Shown here: piece by piece, positions 8,921-16,384 of the stretch
Numbering within the stretch: position 1 is the first letter of the stretch
How the letters are laid out: each line of letters starts with the position of its first letter
DNA from: Rummeliibacillus sp044763875
GTDB lineage: Bacteria > Bacillota > Bacilli > Bacillales_A > Planococcaceae
DNA: 64,000 bases
Direction: 5' to 3'
Assembly: GCF_044763875.1 (NCBI RefSeq)
Contig: NZ_JBIWGZ010000007.1
Coordinates: 62,001 to 126,000 of the forward strand
Made by a program: the position numbers and the translations under genes
The notes under the pieces: model-generated
What the model saw: only the letters and a program-made list of their open reading frames with translations
What the model was told of the DNA's origin: nothing
Databases searched by the model: none

Positions 8921-9793
8921 TTGAATATAACAGCGATGTTGAAGATGACACTAGCAATGGCTATCTTCGGATCAATTGGATTTTTTACGGTTAATACCGG
9001 AATTCCTGCAGAAGAACTTGTTTTCATACGTTGTATTTGTGCGACTCTTATTCTTGGTGGCTTGTGGCTTTTTTCAGGTAGCTATAAGGAAGAGAAGTGG
9101 TCACATAAAGAAGTGGTTCAAACTATTATCTGTGGAGTATTTTTAGTTCTAAACTGGGTATTTTTATTTAAAGCATTTGATGAAATGTCGATCTCTGTGG
9201 CCATTTCAATTTATAATTTAGCTCCTATTTTTGTACTGATATTAGGTAGTTTGTTTTTAAAGGAAAAAATGACAGTAACCTCTATACTAGCAGTAATTGT
9301 CTGTTTTTTAGGAAGTGTACTGATTATCGGAATGGAGCAATTTACATCATTATCGGCGTTGTTTAATTCTGGTTTTGTTTGGGCTATACTTTCGGCAATT
9401 TGCTATGCGATGACGATGTTCGTGGGTAAAGGAATCACACAGTTGAGCGCTTATGCATTGACCTTTATTCAGACAACTGTTGGGATTGCAATGCTATTAC
9501 CGTTTATGAATTTTGGTGTTTTTCACGGTTTAACAGGATGGAATTGGTTTTATATTTTGGGGACGGGCTTGATACATACAGGTTTTGTATATTATTTATT
9601 CTTTGATAGTCTCCGTAGTTTACCTACAATTATTGTTTCAGCATTAGTATTTATGGACCCTGTTGTTGCAATTTTACTTGATATTTTGATTTTAGATTTC
9701 AGACCAACAATGTTGCAATCGCTTGGTATTGTGCTAATATTCGGTGGTATAATTTATACTTTAGTGAAGCCTAGTAAATCAGCAATAGATTAA
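8921..9793 (+). CDS. EamA/DMT family transporter
   Basis: This 290-residue protein has 10 hydrophobic segments arranged as two EamA repeats (about residues 5-140 and 150-285), the classical DMT-superfamily build. Typical repeat signatures appear, for example SISVAISIYNLAPIFVLILG in the first half and SALVFMDPVVAILLDIL in the second. Members export amino acids, nucleosides or other metabolites; the cargo here is unknown. It starts with TTG after GTGGGGGAG. A terminator shared with the convergent GNAT gene follows immediately. Confidence 0.85.
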   Translation: MNITAMLKMTLAMAIFGSIGFFTVNTGIPAEELVFIRCICATLILGGLWLFSGSYKEEKWSHKEVVQTIICGVFLVLNWVFLFKAFDEMSISVAISIYNLAPIFVLILGSLFLKEKMTVTSILAVIVCFLGSVLIIGMEQFTSLSALFNSGFVWAILSAICYAMTMFVGKGITQLSAYALTFIQTTVGIAMLLPFMNFGVFHGLTGWNWFYILGTGLIHTGFVYYLFFDSLRSLPTIIVSALVFMDPVVAILLDILILDFRPTMLQSLGIVLIFGGIIYTLVKPSKSAID

Positions 9794-9826
9794 AAAAAGG
9801 CACTCAATATTATGAGTGCCTATTTG
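9793..9826. terminator. Bidirectional terminator between convergent genes
   Basis: AGGCACTCA pairs with TGAGTGCCT. On the minus strand it is followed by a run of seven T, making it strong for the GNAT gene; on the plus strand it follows the DMT gene directly. Confidence 0.85.
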
Positions 9827-9830
9827 CTAT

Positions 9831-9882
9831 CCCGTATTAACGGGTAGTAAGACCTCCACCACTTATGGAAGCTTTACTTTAT
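9831..9882. repeat. Short 3'-UTR repeat, copy 1
   Basis: About 50 bases (CCCGTATTAACGGG, then AGTAAGACCTCC, then TTTACTTTAT) lie between the stop codon of the minus-strand GNAT gene and its terminator. A diverged copy lies in the same position after the next minus-strand gene (10478-10529). Confidence 0.5.
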
Positions 9883-10316
9883 GCGAATGTTTTAACCATT
9901 AGTACATGCTCAATACCAGCGTCTAGGAAAATGTCAGATTTCACTTCGTAGCCTAATTTCTCGTAAAAGCCTTGTGCTTGTAATTGACCATCTAACTTTA
10001 CTTTAGGCGCACCAAGTTCCTTTGCTTTGTCTTCTAAGGCTTGTATGATGATTCGGCCAATGCCATATGAACGATATTCTTCTAATACAGCTACACGTTG
10101 TAGTTTACCAACACCATCAACTAATCGTACACGACCAGTCCCGATTGCTTTGTTGTCATCAGTTGTTGCTAGGAAGTGATAGCATTCTCCACCAAGATGG
10201 TCGTAAGCATCAATTTCTTCCTCTTTAGGAACCTTTTGTTCTTCTACAAAAACTTTCATACGAATATCAAATTCTCTTTGTAAATCTTCTTGTGTTGTAA
10301 TTTCAAATACGTTCAC
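9879..10316 (-). CDS. GNAT family N-acetyltransferase
   Basis: This 145-residue GNAT protein begins with the FDIRMKVFVEEQKVP segment typical of the YjcF/ElaA-like subgroup. The acetyl-CoA loop is in VAVLEEYRSYGIGRIIIQAL (residues about 75-95, R-x-x-G-x-G), and FYEKLGYEV lies in the C-terminal part. The acceptor substrate is unknown. It ends convergently against the DMT transporter and shares its terminator. The secreted-protein gene upstream on the same strand has its own terminator, so this gene probably has its own promoter. Confidence 0.88.
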   Translation of the reverse strand: MNVFEITTQEDLQREFDIRMKVFVEEQKVPKEEEIDAYDHLGGECYHFLATTDDNKAIGTGRVRLVDGVGKLQRVAVLEEYRSYGIGRIIIQALEDKAKELGAPKVKLDGQLQAQGFYEKLGYEVKSDIFLDAGIEHVLMVKTFA

Positions 10317-10438
10317 TTATATCTTCCTCTCTCATTTTTAATCTATACTATTTTGAGTGTTACGAGAATCATAAGAAAATTTAAATTACTTTATTGCATA
10401 TTATATATGAAAAAACACTGAAAGTAGAGTTATTACTA

Positions 10439-10469
10439 TAAAAAAGGACCTGATTTTAAATCAGATCCA
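10439..10469 (-). terminator. Rho-independent terminator (minus strand)
   Basis: GGATCTGATTT pairs with AAATCAGGTCC and is followed by a T-run when read on the minus strand. It ends the secreted-protein gene. Confidence 0.85.
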
Positions 10470-10477
10470 GAGGTGTT

Positions 10478-10529
10478 TCCCACGTATAAACGGACAGTAA
10501 AACTTCCGCAGAGTGAGTTTCACTTTATT
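10478..10529. repeat. Short 3'-UTR repeat, copy 2
   Basis: A diverged copy of the 9831-9882 sequence: ACGTATAAACGG, AGTAAAACTTCC and CACTTTATT align with it in order. It again sits between a minus-strand stop codon and its terminator. Confidence 0.45.
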
Positions 10530-11061
10530 TTTTAGATATAAGTTCGTAAGTTGTCTTCCCTTTAACTACGGTTTTAATGATGCCTGCTTTTGGAGCCATA
10601 TAATAGCTTGTTTTATAAGTGCTACTATAAATGTGTAAAACGTTTTTAAATGTGCCAGCTTTAGTTTTTATCGTTTTTGTTTTGGATTTGACTTCCCAAA
10701 TATCTTTCGAACCCATCATGCCGTTATCCCACTTTTTTCCGACCTTAATAGGTAAAGGTAGGAAAAATCCCACATCAGATTCTGGATAACCTTCATAATA
10801 AATATCAGAACGTTGATTTTCAACAAGTTGATATTTCTCAGTAACTTTTGAACCTCTTTTTTGGGTTATATTCCAATACTGTCCGTATTGATCTTTATAT
10901 GAATATTTGTAAACAATCGTATTTTTTCCGCTTTTGAATGTGTATGTTTTGTTGGTACTTTTAGTGTAATTTATTGTTTTTGCACTTGTAGGAAATGCGC
11001 TCGAAAGGCTAAAGCTGATGGCAATGGCTAAAGTTAATAAAATCTTACACAAAGATTTCAT
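10525..11061 (-). CDS. Secreted protein of unknown function
   Basis: This 178-residue protein has a clear Sec signal peptide: basic MKSLCK, a hydrophobic stretch to about residue 24, and a probable cleavage site after PTSA (about residue 27). The mature part is lysine- and tyrosine-rich with several short beta-like repeats (KTYTFKSGKNTIVYKYSY; KTKTIKTKAGTFKNVLHIYS; YYMAPKAGIIKTVVKGKTTY). The last block, in which an early threonine-rich strand leads to APKAGIIKTV, resembles lipoproteins and secreted proteins whose function is unknown. No catalytic motif is visible. The ATG follows GGAGG. Confidence 0.75.
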   Translation of the reverse strand: MKSLCKILLTLAIAISFSLSSAFPTSAKTINYTKSTNKTYTFKSGKNTIVYKYSYKDQYGQYWNITQKRGSKVTEKYQLVENQRSDIYYEGYPESDVGFFLPLPIKVGKKWDNGMMGSKDIWEVKSKTKTIKTKAGTFKNVLHIYSSTYKTSYYMAPKAGIIKTVVKGKTTYELISKK

Positions 11062-11131
11062 TTAGAATACCTCCGAAGTTTTTTCTTAAAGTTATCATAG
11101 ACATATATAAATTACAATAAATTGTTATTTA

Positions 11132-11446
11132 CTAAGACAAAAGTTTTAGTCCTATTGCAGAAATTAAAATCATTAAGATAAATAAAATCCGCTTCCAATC
11201 TTTTGATTCACCAAAGAAAATCATGCCGATTAAAGCCCCACCTGAAGCTCCTATACCAGTCCAAACCGCATAGGCAGTACTCATTGGAATCGAAACCATA
11301 GCGTATGACAGTAATGCAAGGCTTAATGCAAAACCAAGAATTAAGAATAATATGATCGAGATTTTTTTTTCTTCCTGCCAGCGATTCATCATCGCTACTC
11401 CAAAAACTTCACAGAATCCAGCTAAAATGATTGCAACCCAAGCCAT
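11132..11446 (-). CDS. SMR guanidinium exporter subunit (YkkD-like)
   Basis: This 104-residue protein has the four membrane helices of the small multidrug resistance family, with the essential glutamate at residue 13 in helix 1 (WVAIILAGFCEVFGVAMM). The second subunit gene ends one base into its start codon (TAATG overlap), so the two are translated together and probably form a hetero-oligomer like B. subtilis YkkC/YkkD. A guanidine-I riboswitch precedes the pair, which points to export of guanidinium in exchange for protons. Which subunit corresponds to which B. subtilis protein is inferred from order only. Confidence 0.88.
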   Translation of the reverse strand: MAWVAIILAGFCEVFGVAMMNRWQEEKKISIILFLILGFALSLALLSYAMVSIPMSTAYAVWTGIGASGGALIGMIFFGESKDWKRILFILMILISAIGLKLLS

Positions 11447-11784
11447 TATTCAGCACCGTCCTTTGTTTCTTGCGTAGTAACTGTTTTTAATCCAATAACC
11501 CCAACTAATAATAGAGATAATAGCAAAACTTTAGCTATACTTAGTGATTCACCGAAAAAGAGAGCACCGACTATGACTGTACCTGCAGTCCCCAATCCGG
11601 TAAAAACGGTATACACTGTTCCGACTGGTAGAAAACGTCCTGCAAGTAATAATAGATAGAAAGTAAAGACAACTGCAAATGCTGTACCACCCCAAGCTAA
11701 AATACTATGTGAATGTTTCAAACCAACGACCCACATTATTTCAAATAAAACTGCCAGTAATACAATGATCCAATGTTTATTCAT
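11446..11784 (-). CDS. SMR guanidinium exporter subunit (YkkC-like)
   Basis: This 112-residue, four-helix SMR protein has the family glutamate at residue 15 (LAVLFEIMWVVGLKHS). It is the first gene of a two-gene unit beneath a guanidine-I riboswitch; the partner starts at its stop codon. An ATG three codons further upstream abuts the AAAGG site with no spacing, so the ATG at 11784, about 9 bases from it, is preferred. The C-terminal tail (about 15 residues after the fourth helix) is longer than in its partner. Paired SMR genes under this riboswitch are known guanidinium exporters. Confidence 0.9.
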   Translation of the reverse strand: MNKHWIIVLLAVLFEIMWVVGLKHSHSILAWGGTAFAVVFTFYLLLLAGRFLPVGTVYTVFTGLGTAGTVIVGALFFGESLSIAKVLLLSLLLVGVIGLKTVTTQETKDGAE

Positions 11785-11804
11785 GAATATCATCCTTTCT
11801 ACAT

Positions 11805-11940
11805 AGAAAAAGCCTAAGAGATTACTGAATTAACCAGTCATCTCCCAGGCTTTTATCCTTCCGTGGCATAGCAACAAGGCTATGTGATTTCTCTCGGACC
11901 AGACCAAGTATTAATTGCGGAACCCTAGAAATCATTGTCG
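11805..11940 (-). promoter_or_regulatory. Guanidine-I riboswitch (ykkC) with terminator
   Basis: Read on the minus strand, the conserved blocks appear in order: CTAGGGTTCCGC, TGGTCTGGTCCGAGAGA, a hairpin ACATAGCC...GGCTATG-type, then GCCACGGAAGGATAAAAGCC. The last block overlaps a terminator stem (AAGCCTGGGAGATGACTGG with CTCTTAGGCTTTTT). Guanidine binding prevents the terminator and turns on the exporter pair just downstream. Confidence 0.95.
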
Positions 11941-11989
11941 CTATTTAGTTGCCTTTATCATAACAAATAAATTAATACGTTTCAATAAA

Positions 11990-12331
11990 TTAATTGTAAC
12001 CTTTGTCTCCAAATGGTTGAAGCTGTTCAATCCACTTTTGTTCAAGTTTTTCTAGTTCCCTTTTCTCGTCAAAGTAACCTTCTTCGGGTTTCTTTAACAT
12101 TTCGACAGTTTCAATAGTGAAGGCATCTGAACCGAATCCATTCCATTCGTTTTGTAATAATGGATTTATACAGGTATTCGTCATTAGCATAAATTTTAAC
12201 CCGTTTAAACGTTTTAAATTATTAAAACTACCAATATAGACTTTACCATTTTCATTATTTGTAATTTTAAAGACGCCTGATTGAATAGGAATTTCTTTGT
12301 ATTGTTCTTTCAGTTCTTTTTTTTGATCCAT
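11990..12331 (-). CDS. GIY-YIG nuclease family protein
   Basis: This 113-residue protein has a GIY-YIG-type core: GVFKITNNENGKVYIGSF gives the two strand motifs (GVF and VYIGS), and a conserved asparagine-rich segment and a glutamate-containing helix (FTIETVEML, then ELEKLEQKWIEQL) follow. It resembles the small stand-alone group found in bacilli rather than UvrC or homing enzymes. The GIY motif is replaced by GVF, so activity needs proof. It lies 18 bases downstream of a DUF2087 regulator gene on the same strand, so the two are probably co-transcribed. Confidence 0.75.
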   Translation of the reverse strand: MDQKKELKEQYKEIPIQSGVFKITNNENGKVYIGSFNNLKRLNGLKFMLMTNTCINPLLQNEWNGFGSDAFTIETVEMLKKPEEGYFDEKRELEKLEQKWIEQLQPFGDKGYN

Positions 12332-12349
12332 AGTATAAACCTACTTTCT

Positions 12350-13105
12350 TCATTTTTTAATCCAATATGAACTACCATCTTCTTTGCGATCCATAAATCC
12401 GTATTCGATTAAGCAACGGCGGATGAGAACATAATCTTCATCGTATGTTTTTAATATGGTGTTCAATTCTTTTTCTGTGAAAATTTTATCTTCTGGAAAA
12501 TGCTTAACAATTTCGCGTAGTATTACAATTTTATGTTTTTCCTTTTTAGGAAATCTTAAAATATGTTCGTTAGTACCGTTTGGGAAATATTTTGCAATAA
12601 GTTCTTGTTGTTCATCATTGGTAATGTTGTATCGATCGTCGACCATTGTTGCAGTTGAATGAATAGGTACAAATTCAGGAGTTAGGGTATCTTTTTCTTT
12701 TAATAATTCCATCATTGCTAAAAAGGTCTTTGCTTGTCGCTCTTTTTCCTTTAATGCAAAGCGATGTTGGCGAATGGTAGATGCACTACCGATTTCAAGC
12801 TCTTTTTGTATTTCCCCATCTGTTTTACCAGCATAGAAAAGACGGAGTAAGTTACTTTGATGTTCTGTTAAACCGGTCATCTTCTTATTTAACCCGATAA
12901 GATAATCAAAAACAGATTTGTGTTCATCATTAATGTGTGTTTGCATCATTTTTTTTGCTTCAAATAATTGAGTGTTGTAAGGATAGATGATCCCTTTTTC
13001 TATGTTTTTATTGCAAAGTATGCAAGTATAGCAGTGCTCATCTTCCAGATATCCTTTTTTTAGTTCTTGAATAGAAGCATGTTCAAATAGTTCTGTGTTC
13101 TTCAT
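12350..13105 (-). CDS. DUF2087 domain transcription regulator with zinc-finger-like N-terminus
   Basis: This 251-residue protein has three visible parts. Residues about 25-62 hold a Cys/His set, CYTCILCNKN followed by HINDEH, which could bind zinc. Residues about 80-120 read as a LuxR-type helix-turn-helix (LTEHQSNLLRLFYAGKTDGE, then SASTIRQHRFALK). Residues 175-250 are the DUF2087 domain (FPKKEKHKIVILREIVKHFP, later DYVLIRRCLIEYGFMDR and YW). It is probably a DNA-binding regulator, possibly of itself and the GIY-YIG gene behind it. Three TTTATAAA sites lie in its leader. The signal it senses is unknown. Confidence 0.78.
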   Translation of the reverse strand: MKNTELFEHASIQELKKGYLEDEHCYTCILCNKNIEKGIIYPYNTQLFEAKKMMQTHINDEHKSVFDYLIGLNKKMTGLTEHQSNLLRLFYAGKTDGEIQKELEIGSASTIRQHRFALKEKERQAKTFLAMMELLKEKDTLTPEFVPIHSTATMVDDRYNITNDEQQELIAKYFPNGTNEHILRFPKKEKHKIVILREIVKHFPEDKIFTEKELNTILKTYDEDYVLIRRCLIEYGFMDRKEDGSSYWIKK

Positions 13106-13117
13106 TTTTCATCACCT

Positions 13118-13178
13118 TTTATAAACTTATTTATATTTGTTCGCGTATTTATAAACATAATATAATTTCGTTTATAAA
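13118..13178 (-). promoter_or_regulatory. Three TTTATAAA repeats in the leader of the DUF2087 regulator
   Basis: TTTATAAA occurs at 13118, 13148 and 13171, each nearly palindromic, within the 75 bases between the regulator's ATG and the asparagine synthase stop. They could be operators or a promoter region; the ribosome site AAAGGTGATG overlaps the first. Confidence 0.4.
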
Positions 13179-13181
13179 AAG

Positions 13182-15020
13182 TCAATTAGTTAAATTAATA
13201 TTGTAGTCTTCAAACCAAATATGGGTCTGAATTAGATAGGCGAGTAATTGAGGTCCTGTCATTAGTTGACCGAACCAAGGAGAAGTAAAGGATGAACCTC
13301 CAGAATCAATAAGGGAATCGAGTTGTTCTTTGTTAAAGAACTCGAGAAGTACAGAGTTTTTATTTTGTAAGATTGATGACAGCCATTTTCCGACACCATC
13401 TGTATAGGCAGGGTTATGCGTTTTAGGATATGGATTCTTTTTTCGGTAAAGTACTTCTTTTGGTAATAAATCTTCCATAGCTTTACGTAAAATACCTTTC
13501 TCCATATTTCCCGTATTTTTAATTTCCCAAGGAATGTTCCACACATATTCGACAAGCCGGTGATCAGCGAAAGGTACACGTACTTCAAGTCCTGTACGCA
13601 TTGTTGTGCGATCTTTGCGGTCGAGTAATGTCGTCATAAACCATGTTATGTTTAAATAAAATAGTTCTCTTCTTTTTGCATCTTCAAGTGATTCACCATC
13701 CAACATTGGTGTTTCTTTAGCAGACACTTCATATGCTTGTTGAACATAGTCTTCTATATTTATTTTTTGTCGCCATTCTGGGCGAAGTAAGTTAATACGT
13801 TCTTTTGTAGACCGGATCCATGGGAATCCGTCTGCTTCATTTGTATAAAACCATGGATATCCGCCGAAAATTTCATCTGCACATTCGCCTGATAAACTTA
13901 CTTTAAACTTATCTTTTATTTGTTTACTAAACCATAATAAGGAAGAGTCAATATCCGCCATTCCAGGCATATCTTTTGCATATACAGATTCTGTCAATTC
14001 TTTTATGAGTGTTTCTTGTAGAATAACTTCTGAGTGGTGTATGGTGTGGAAAGTTTGCGACATTTCATTAATCCAGAAAGTATCGTCTGATCGTTGAAAA
14101 TCATTCGCTTTGAAGAATTGGGCGTTGTCTTCATAATTGATGGAGTAAGTATGGAGAGGGAAATGATCAGTATTTGCAAATTTGTTTGCAGCAATAGCTG
14201 TAATAATGCTAGAATCCAGTCCACCTGATAATAATGTACAAACTGGCACATCTGATACGAGCTGTCGTTCCACAGCATCTACAACTAAGTCTCGAACATT
14301 TGCAACGGTATCGTCAAAGGAATCTTCGTGTTTTTTACTTTTTACCTTCCAATAACGGCTTATTTTCAGACCATTTAAGTCGTATTTTAAGAGGTGTCCT
14401 GGGCGAAGTTCTTGAATATGTTTATAAATTGTTTTGCCAGGCGTATGGGAAGGTCCTAATCCAAAGAGTTCAGCCAACCCTTCGTGGCCAACAGTTGCGG
14501 AGACATCTGGATGGGCAAGTATTGCTTTTATTTCTGAGGCAAAAAGTAATTGGTTATTCTGAGTACTATAATACAAAGGCTTTACACCTAGACGGTCACG
14601 GACAAGTAGTAAACTCTTTTCAGCAGAATCCCAAATACCAAAGGCGAAAATACCATTAAGCTTTTCAGCGCATTGTTCATGCCACTCTATATAGGAAACG
14701 AGTAAGACTTCGGTATCTGATGTTGTATAGAAATGATATCCTCGTTGTTGTAATTCCTTTCGTAATTCGTCTGTGTTGTATAGTTCTCCATTATAAGTAA
14801 TTGTGTAATAGCGCCCTTCCTTTTCATAGGTCATTGGTTGTTTGCCGCCTTCAAGGTCAATAATTGCTAGACGCTGATGACCAAAGCCAATTGGACCGTT
14901 ACACCAAATTCCATCTGCATCTGGGCCACGTTGCTGGAGTGTTTTCGTCATCGTATGTAATAAGGACAATTGGGATGATAAATCTTTTTTAAAGTCACAC
15001 CAGCCTGTAATTCCACACAT
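13182..15020 (-). CDS. asnB: Asparagine synthase (glutamine-hydrolysing)
   Basis: This 612-residue enzyme makes asparagine from aspartate, ATP and glutamine. The N-terminal half is a class II amidotransferase domain with catalytic Cys2 (MCGITGW) and RGPDADGIW, GFGHQRLAIID and TYNGELYN motifs. The C-terminal half is the synthetase domain with the ATP-pyrophosphatase loop LLSGGLDSSII near residue 265. Length and sequence resemble B. subtilis AsnO (YisO, linked there to sporulation) more than AsnB or AsnH, but I use the general symbol. The ATG follows AAGGATGTGA. It faces menA divergently across 246 bases. Confidence 0.93.
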   Translation of the reverse strand: MCGITGWCDFKKDLSSQLSLLHTMTKTLQQRGPDADGIWCNGPIGFGHQRLAIIDLEGGKQPMTYEKEGRYYTITYNGELYNTDELRKELQQRGYHFYTTSDTEVLLVSYIEWHEQCAEKLNGIFAFGIWDSAEKSLLLVRDRLGVKPLYYSTQNNQLLFASEIKAILAHPDVSATVGHEGLAELFGLGPSHTPGKTIYKHIQELRPGHLLKYDLNGLKISRYWKVKSKKHEDSFDDTVANVRDLVVDAVERQLVSDVPVCTLLSGGLDSSIITAIAANKFANTDHFPLHTYSINYEDNAQFFKANDFQRSDDTFWINEMSQTFHTIHHSEVILQETLIKELTESVYAKDMPGMADIDSSLLWFSKQIKDKFKVSLSGECADEIFGGYPWFYTNEADGFPWIRSTKERINLLRPEWRQKINIEDYVQQAYEVSAKETPMLDGESLEDAKRRELFYLNITWFMTTLLDRKDRTTMRTGLEVRVPFADHRLVEYVWNIPWEIKNTGNMEKGILRKAMEDLLPKEVLYRKKNPYPKTHNPAYTDGVGKWLSSILQNKNSVLLEFFNKEQLDSLIDSGGSSFTSPWFGQLMTGPQLLAYLIQTHIWFEDYNINLTN

Positions 15021-15266
15021 ATTCTCACATCCTTATCAATTTGTCACTTTGCATTATATGTAAAAGTAATGAAAAAATAGCATAAAAATTAAATGGAGTT
15101 TAAAAAAAATATGGCAACGAAATATAAGGGTTTTCAAATTTTAAAGTTTACTTTAAGGGGATTACATTCAGCTTAAATAGCATTTCAAAGAATTCTCTTT
15201 TGGCACGGAAGAAAAAAATCGGGTAAGATAGAATAGTTGTATATAAAGATTGAAAGGAAGTAGATT

Positions 15267-16196
15267 ATGAGTAACAATCGTAATCAACAAATTGAGGAGA
15301 TTAGTACTGCGAAGCTTATGTGGCAATTAACACGTCCGCATACGTTAACTGCAACATTTTCTCCAGTTATTTTAGGAACAGTCCTAGCGATGTTCGATGT
15401 TCAAATTGACTGGTTATTATTTATAGCAATGCTTGTATGCTGTTTATGTCTTCAAATCGCAACGAACTTATTTAACGAATACTACGATTTTAAACGTGGT
15501 TTAGATACAGCAGAATCTGTTGGGATTGGTGGAGCTTTAGTGCGCCATGGTACAAAACCTCAAACCGTATTGAACTTTGCATTATTATTATATGCAATCG
15601 CTGTTGTATTGGGCGTGTATATTTGTATGAGTAGTAGTTGGTGGCTTGTAGCAATTGGTGCTGCTGGTATGGCGGTTGGATATTTTTACACTGGTGGCCC
15701 ATTCCCTATTGCCTATACACCTTTTGGTGAGTTATTTGCGGGGCTTAGCATGGGATTTGCTTTTGTCTTGATTTCTTATTTTATACAAGCTGGAAGCATC
15801 AGTACAACTAGTCTTCTTGTATCAATACCTGTAGGAATATTAGTTGGTGGCATTAATATGTCTAATAATATTCGCGATATTAAAGAAGATACTATTGGTG
15901 GTCGAAAGACATTAGCAATTCTTCTTGGTCGAGACAAAGCGATTAATATGTTAGGGTTATGGTTCGTTGTAGCATATGTATGGATGATTATTTTGATCGT
16001 GATGGGCATTGTGAGCCCATGGCTTTTAGTAGTACTTATTAGTATCCCAAAACCAATAACAGCTATTAAAAGTTTTAAAGAAGGAGAAAAAGAACCGGCG
16101 AAATTGGGACTTGCTATGAAATCTACTGCAATGACCAATACTTTCTATGGTTTACTATCATCAGTAGGCTTATTATTAAGTTATTTTTTCTCTTAA
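15267..16196 (+). CDS. menA: 1,4-dihydroxy-2-naphthoate polyprenyltransferase MenA
   Basis: This 309-residue membrane enzyme joins a polyprenyl diphosphate to 1,4-dihydroxy-2-naphthoate, making demethylmenaquinone for the respiratory chain. It belongs to the UbiA superfamily with about eight to nine helices. The first aspartate-rich motif is NLFNEYYDFKRGLD (N-x4-D-x3-G-x-D) near residue 70 and the second is NNIRDIKEDTIGGRKTLA near residue 200. The N-terminal TRPHTLTATFSPVILGT is typical of MenA. The ATG follows GAAAGGAAG. A strong terminator closes the unit about 80 bases on. Confidence 0.93.
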   Translation: MSNNRNQQIEEISTAKLMWQLTRPHTLTATFSPVILGTVLAMFDVQIDWLLFIAMLVCCLCLQIATNLFNEYYDFKRGLDTAESVGIGGALVRHGTKPQTVLNFALLLYAIAVVLGVYICMSSSWWLVAIGAAGMAVGYFYTGGPFPIAYTPFGELFAGLSMGFAFVLISYFIQAGSISTTSLLVSIPVGILVGGINMSNNIRDIKEDTIGGRKTLAILLGRDKAINMLGLWFVVAYVWMIILIVMGIVSPWLLVVLISIPKPITAIKSFKEGEKEPAKLGLAMKSTAMTNTFYGLLSSVGLLLSYFFS

Positions 16197-16273
16197 ATTA
16201 CATTAATCTTCGCTAAGCGCTTTCATTTAGATAGGGCAAAAAGAATGAGGGAAATATACTTGTTTTTACTTCA

Positions 16274-16303
16274 ATTCGCCGAGGAATCGGCGGATTTTTT
16301 TTT
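16274..16303 (+). terminator. Rho-independent terminator after menA
   Basis: TTCGCCGA and TCGGCGGA form a GC-rich stem with a four-base loop, followed by nine T. Confidence 0.92.
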
Positions 16304-16384
16304 CTTAAACGATAGCGTAGGTGTTTATGATGTGATAGTATACAATTTGTTTCAAAAATTTGAAAATGGAAGAAAGGTGATGAA

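Noticed and set aside
14234..14659. 141-codon frame opposite the asparagine synthase gene
   Set aside because: It lies wholly inside a well-conserved enzyme gene, with no ribosome site and a composition typical of antisense shadow.
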